DNA from: an uncultured Eubacteriales bacterium
GTDB taxonomy: Bacteria > Bacillota > Clostridia > Oscillospirales > CAG-272
Length of the DNA stretch: 8,241 bases
Direction of reading: 5' to 3'
Assembly: GCA_900556615.1 (NCBI GenBank)
Contig: USPP01000056.1
Location: 1-8,241 of the forward strand
The notes beneath the pieces were generated by a model. That model saw nothing but the letters and a program-made list of their open reading frames with translations, did not search any database and had not been told where the DNA came from. Position numbers and translations under genes: made by a program. Shown piece after piece: positions 6,000 to 8,241 of this stretch; within the stretch, counting starts at the first letter, position 1, and the number at the start of each line of letters is the position of its first letter.

Positions 6000-6851
6000 A
6001 TGAACATGAAAAACGCAAAAAAAATTCTCTCTTTCTTGATGACCGCAATCCTGCTCGTTCTCTGTTTTCCAGCTTCCGTAAGTGCCGAGGGCGATGACGT
6101 AGTAATGGAAAGCGTCGAAATTATCTCTCCCAAAACCCTATATATGAATTTCTCGGTAAAAATGGACAATGTACACGATCCTGATTCAAAAAGGACCGAG
6201 GAAATGGGAATGGTGGGATTTTACTATTTCGCCGCAATCCGTATCGTGGATAACACCACCGATTGGAATCTGCAGTACATTGGAGACGTTCCGCTGCAAT
6301 GGGGAGGCTATTGCGATTATCCTCTTGGGTTTGCTATGGGAGAAACCATGTCATGGACAATGGTAGACACAACCTTATCCTGTCAGAATATCGAAGATAT
6401 TCTCAAGCTTGTCCGCCCCGGCGGTTCTTTTGAGGGCTGCGTTGTTGCCTTCTGTCTTGAGGAAAAGGGCACTGTCACACTCGGAAACGGTTATGTTGAC
6501 GCGCTCTTTGATCAGACTGATTTCAACAAAAAGCTATATGCCAACAAGCCTGCTCAGGAAGGCTCTTACGATGGAGCTTATGTTGAAATAACAGATACCT
6601 TTGAAAATGAAGATACTTCATCAGACAGCACCTCCGCTCCCGTTGAGGATACCTCAGCCGAAATTACAACCGAAAGCAAACCGACTGTCTCATCGGAAGA
6701 AACAGCTTCCCAAAACACCGCAGATAATACCGATACGGAAAAAGCACCGAACGAAAAATCCTCCGATAATACCTGGATATATATTGCGGCGGCTGTCGTT
6801 GTCATTGCCGGAATCGTAGCAGCTGTCATAATTGTCAGAAAGAGAAAATAA
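6000..6851 (+). CDS. Membrane-anchored surface protein A of a paralogous pair
   Basis: A 283-residue protein with a secretion signal (MNMKNAKKILSF... to about SVSA, cleavage near residue 29-30), a beta-rich ectodomain (31-198), a Ser/Thr/Glu/Asp-rich linker (200-257), one membrane helix (259-279) and the cytoplasmic tail RKRK. It should sit in the cell membrane with its domain outside; there is no LPxTG sorting motif. The ectodomain begins SVEIISPKTLYMNFSVKM, like the first strands of bacterial Ig-like domains, and contains C105, C128, C147 and C152. It is homologous to the next protein (shared xAxRxVDN, LQY...PLQ, FDQT and DGxY elements). AAGGAG precedes ATGs at both 6000 and 6006; 6000 is used, but 6006 has a more usual spacing. 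I do not recognise a named family; glycan binding or help to the binding protein is inferred from the operon. Confidence 0.85.
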   Translation: MNMKNAKKILSFLMTAILLVLCFPASVSAEGDDVVMESVEIISPKTLYMNFSVKMDNVHDPDSKRTEEMGMVGFYYFAAIRIVDNTTDWNLQYIGDVPLQWGGYCDYPLGFAMGETMSWTMVDTTLSCQNIEDILKLVRPGGSFEGCVVAFCLEEKGTVTLGNGYVDALFDQTDFNKKLYANKPAQEGSYDGAYVEITDTFENEDTSSDSTSAPVEDTSAEITTESKPTVSSEETASQNTADNTDTEKAPNEKSSDNTWIYIAAAVVVIAGIVAAVIIVRKRK

Positions 6852-7661
6852 ATGAAAGCCAGGATATATGCCTCTTTTGCAGCGATCATCCTGTGTACCA
6901 TAATGATGATAAACTTATCCGTCCCGTCAAAAGCGTCTGACCTGCTTACTGTAACGGAGGTAATCCAGATCAGCGATACCCAGCTTATTATCCGTTTTTC
7001 AAAGCCGATTGCCTTTAACCTTCTCGGATCAAACCGCGGACCGTATATTGCGCTCCGCGTCGTTGACGCTAATAATATTCTCCAATACAGCGATAATTCT
7101 CAGCCTCTGCAGTTTCAGGGAAAAATCTGTTTTACCGATTCAGAGCATGACACCATTCTTTTTGCCTATGACGACGGAGTAAACAATATTACTTCTCTTC
7201 AGCGGTTTGAGGGCGATCTTGTCAACTATGCAGGAAAAGGATATACGCTTAAGCTTGCAATTGAGGAGGTTCCGTTTGATCAGACAAACCCAAGCCGGGA
7301 CGGTTTGATCGACAATATTACAACCGTCGACGGCACCCAAAAGCTTACGGCAAATCTTGTCGGAGGCTGGGACGGTCAATATAGTTCGATAGCGAAGGAT
7401 TTTTCAATAAAAACCGATAAGGTTTCCTATGAGGATGTCGGCATTCCGGACAGTTTCGACTACGGGACAGTCCTTTCCATAAAAAAAGAACCGACACAGT
7501 CTGAAACAGACAGTCCGGAAAGCAGCAAAAACGATATTTCCGATACAAAAAACAGCTTTATGCCTGCGGCAATATTAATTGCCAGCGTTGCATTCTCCGC
7601 ACTGTTAATCGGCTTCGTGCTGCTCGGCGGTAAAAAAAGAAAAAGGGGAGAGAAAAAATGA
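6852..7661 (+). CDS. Membrane-anchored surface protein B of a paralogous pair
   Basis: A 269-residue protein with the same plan as its upstream neighbour: signal peptide (1-29, ending near SKAS), ectodomain (30-200), a Ser/Asp/Glu linker (211-233), a membrane helix (about 236-260) and the strongly basic tail KKRKRGEKK. The ectodomain starts VTEVIQISDTQLIIRFSKPI, a pattern of bacterial Ig-like (SwmB/SbsA-like) domains, and shares YIALRVVDANN, LQYSDNSQPLQ, FDQT (142-145) and KLTAN...WDGQY (164-177) with protein A. Unlike A it has only one cysteine in the ectodomain (C93). Its ATG follows the upstream TAA with no gap, and the ribosome site is poor (GAAAGAG), so translation is probably coupled. 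No known function; most likely a surface accessory for glycan binding. Confidence 0.85.
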   Translation: MKARIYASFAAIILCTIMMINLSVPSKASDLLTVTEVIQISDTQLIIRFSKPIAFNLLGSNRGPYIALRVVDANNILQYSDNSQPLQFQGKICFTDSEHDTILFAYDDGVNNITSLQRFEGDLVNYAGKGYTLKLAIEEVPFDQTNPSRDGLIDNITTVDGTQKLTANLVGGWDGQYSSIAKDFSIKTDKVSYEDVGIPDSFDYGTVLSIKKEPTQSETDSPESSKNDISDTKNSFMPAAILIASVAFSALLIGFVLLGGKKRKRGEKK

Positions 7662-8241
7662 AAAAAAGACTCTTCTCTCTCATATTGGTGACCGTAATGA
7701 TTTTCAGCTTCTATGCTTGTAGTAAAAATAATTCCGGAAAAGAAACAGCAGAGACGGATAAAAAGGAAACCGTCTCATATAGTCCCATTTCCCTATCCAA
7801 TTCCGCCAGTCTTGAGACTGCAAGACTTTGGATAGAAGAAAAAATCGAAAACGATTCCCTTTTTTCCTTTGAATACGGCTCTCTGTCCTATTTCGAGGTA
7901 ATATCGGGCGCAGAAAAGAAGACCGATAAGCAGCAAGACGAGAGCGGAAATACCGTCTATACCGTGGAATATTTATTTGACGGTGTAACGGTATCCTGTA
8001 CTGCCTTACTCTATAAGGACACTGCTGCTGTCGATTGGGTATGCAGCTTTAAAAATTCAGGAAATTCCGATTCACAGCCGATTTCCAACATTCAGATTAT
8101 AAATTCTACCGTTGCGGTGAACGAAGCCGAGGTAAATTATGCTTACGGAAGCAACGGAACCTCGGAGGATTTTTCCCTGCTGTCGCAGAAGCTGTCCAAA
8201 AATCCCGAGTTGAAGCTCTCAAGCTCCGGCGGACGTTCTTC
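7658..8241 (+). CDS. Lipoprotein resembling the N-terminus of a GH36-type alpha-galactosidase (partial)
   Basis: The first 194 residues of a longer protein that runs off the window. The signal peptide ends in the lipobox FYAC (C21), followed by a Lys/Glu/Ser-rich linker to about residue 40. The domain then reads FSFEYGSLSYFEVI, VEYLFDGVTVSCTALLYKDTAAVDWVCSFKNSG, ISNIQIINS, NYAYGSNGTSEDFSLLSQKL and ends SSSGGRSS. This order matches the N-terminal beta-sandwich of GH36-like alpha-galactosidase relatives, where the Y/H..GS...DF...L and GGRSS elements are usual. The catalytic barrel lies beyond the window, so activity cannot be judged. The ATG overlaps the upstream stop by 4 bases (ATGA) and follows GGGGAG with 7-base spacing, so it belongs to the same operon. 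As a lipoprotein the enzyme would work at the cell surface and release sugar for the binding protein. Confidence 0.8.
   Translation, partial: MKKRLFSLILVTVMIFSFYACSKNNSGKETAETDKKETVSYSPISLSNSASLETARLWIEEKIENDSLFSFEYGSLSYFEVISGAEKKTDKQQDESGNTVYTVEYLFDGVTVSCTALLYKDTAAVDWVCSFKNSGNSDSQPISNIQIINSTVAVNEAEVNYAYGSNGTSEDFSLLSQKLSKNPELKLSSSGGRS

Overview
The window looks like a carbohydrate-utilisation locus from a Gram-positive, Clostridia-like gut or anaerobe genome (inference). The reasons are the purine-rich AGGAGG-type ribosome binding sites, consensus sigma-A promoters, single-membrane lipoprotein signals, C-terminal membrane-anchored surface proteins, a DeoR/ROK/AraC regulatory set, and moderate GC with AT-rich intergenic DNA. 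No rRNA, tRNA or CRISPR array is visible. I cannot name the species.

Left part, minus strand (2-1728): a DeoR/GlpR-type repressor overlaps by 4 bases with a ROK-family sugar kinase homologue. The ROK protein keeps its phosphate-binding glycine motifs. It lacks the usual catalytic aspartate and most of the zinc-binding signature, so it may be a pseudokinase or sugar sensor.

Middle part (1729-2580): about 770 bases without a gene separate the two divergent units. Near its right end lie two back-to-back promoters with TTGACA -35 boxes and 17-base spacers, 51 bases apart. The leftward one would give DeoR-ROK a leader of roughly 665 nt. Inside that leader is a 160-bp candidate miniature transposable element with imperfect terminal inverted repeats and TTTA direct repeats.

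Rightward genes (2581-4187): first a small intracellular-looking discoidin (F5/8 type C) domain protein followed by a terminator hairpin, then an AraC-family regulator followed by a very clear intrinsic terminator.

Right part (4312-8241): a promoter and an 18-bp perfect palindrome precede a tightly packed operon. It encodes a sugar-binding-type lipoprotein, two paralogous surface proteins (signal peptide, beta-rich ectodomain, Ser/Thr/acidic linker, membrane anchor), and the start of a lipoprotein resembling the N-terminus of a GH36-type alpha-galactosidase, cut by the window end. The combined reading is a cell-surface glycan capture and cleavage module controlled by nearby AraC and DeoR regulators. 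No permease gene is present in the window. The most novel parts are the paralogous surface pair, the degenerate ROK protein, and the stand-alone cytoplasmic discoidin protein.
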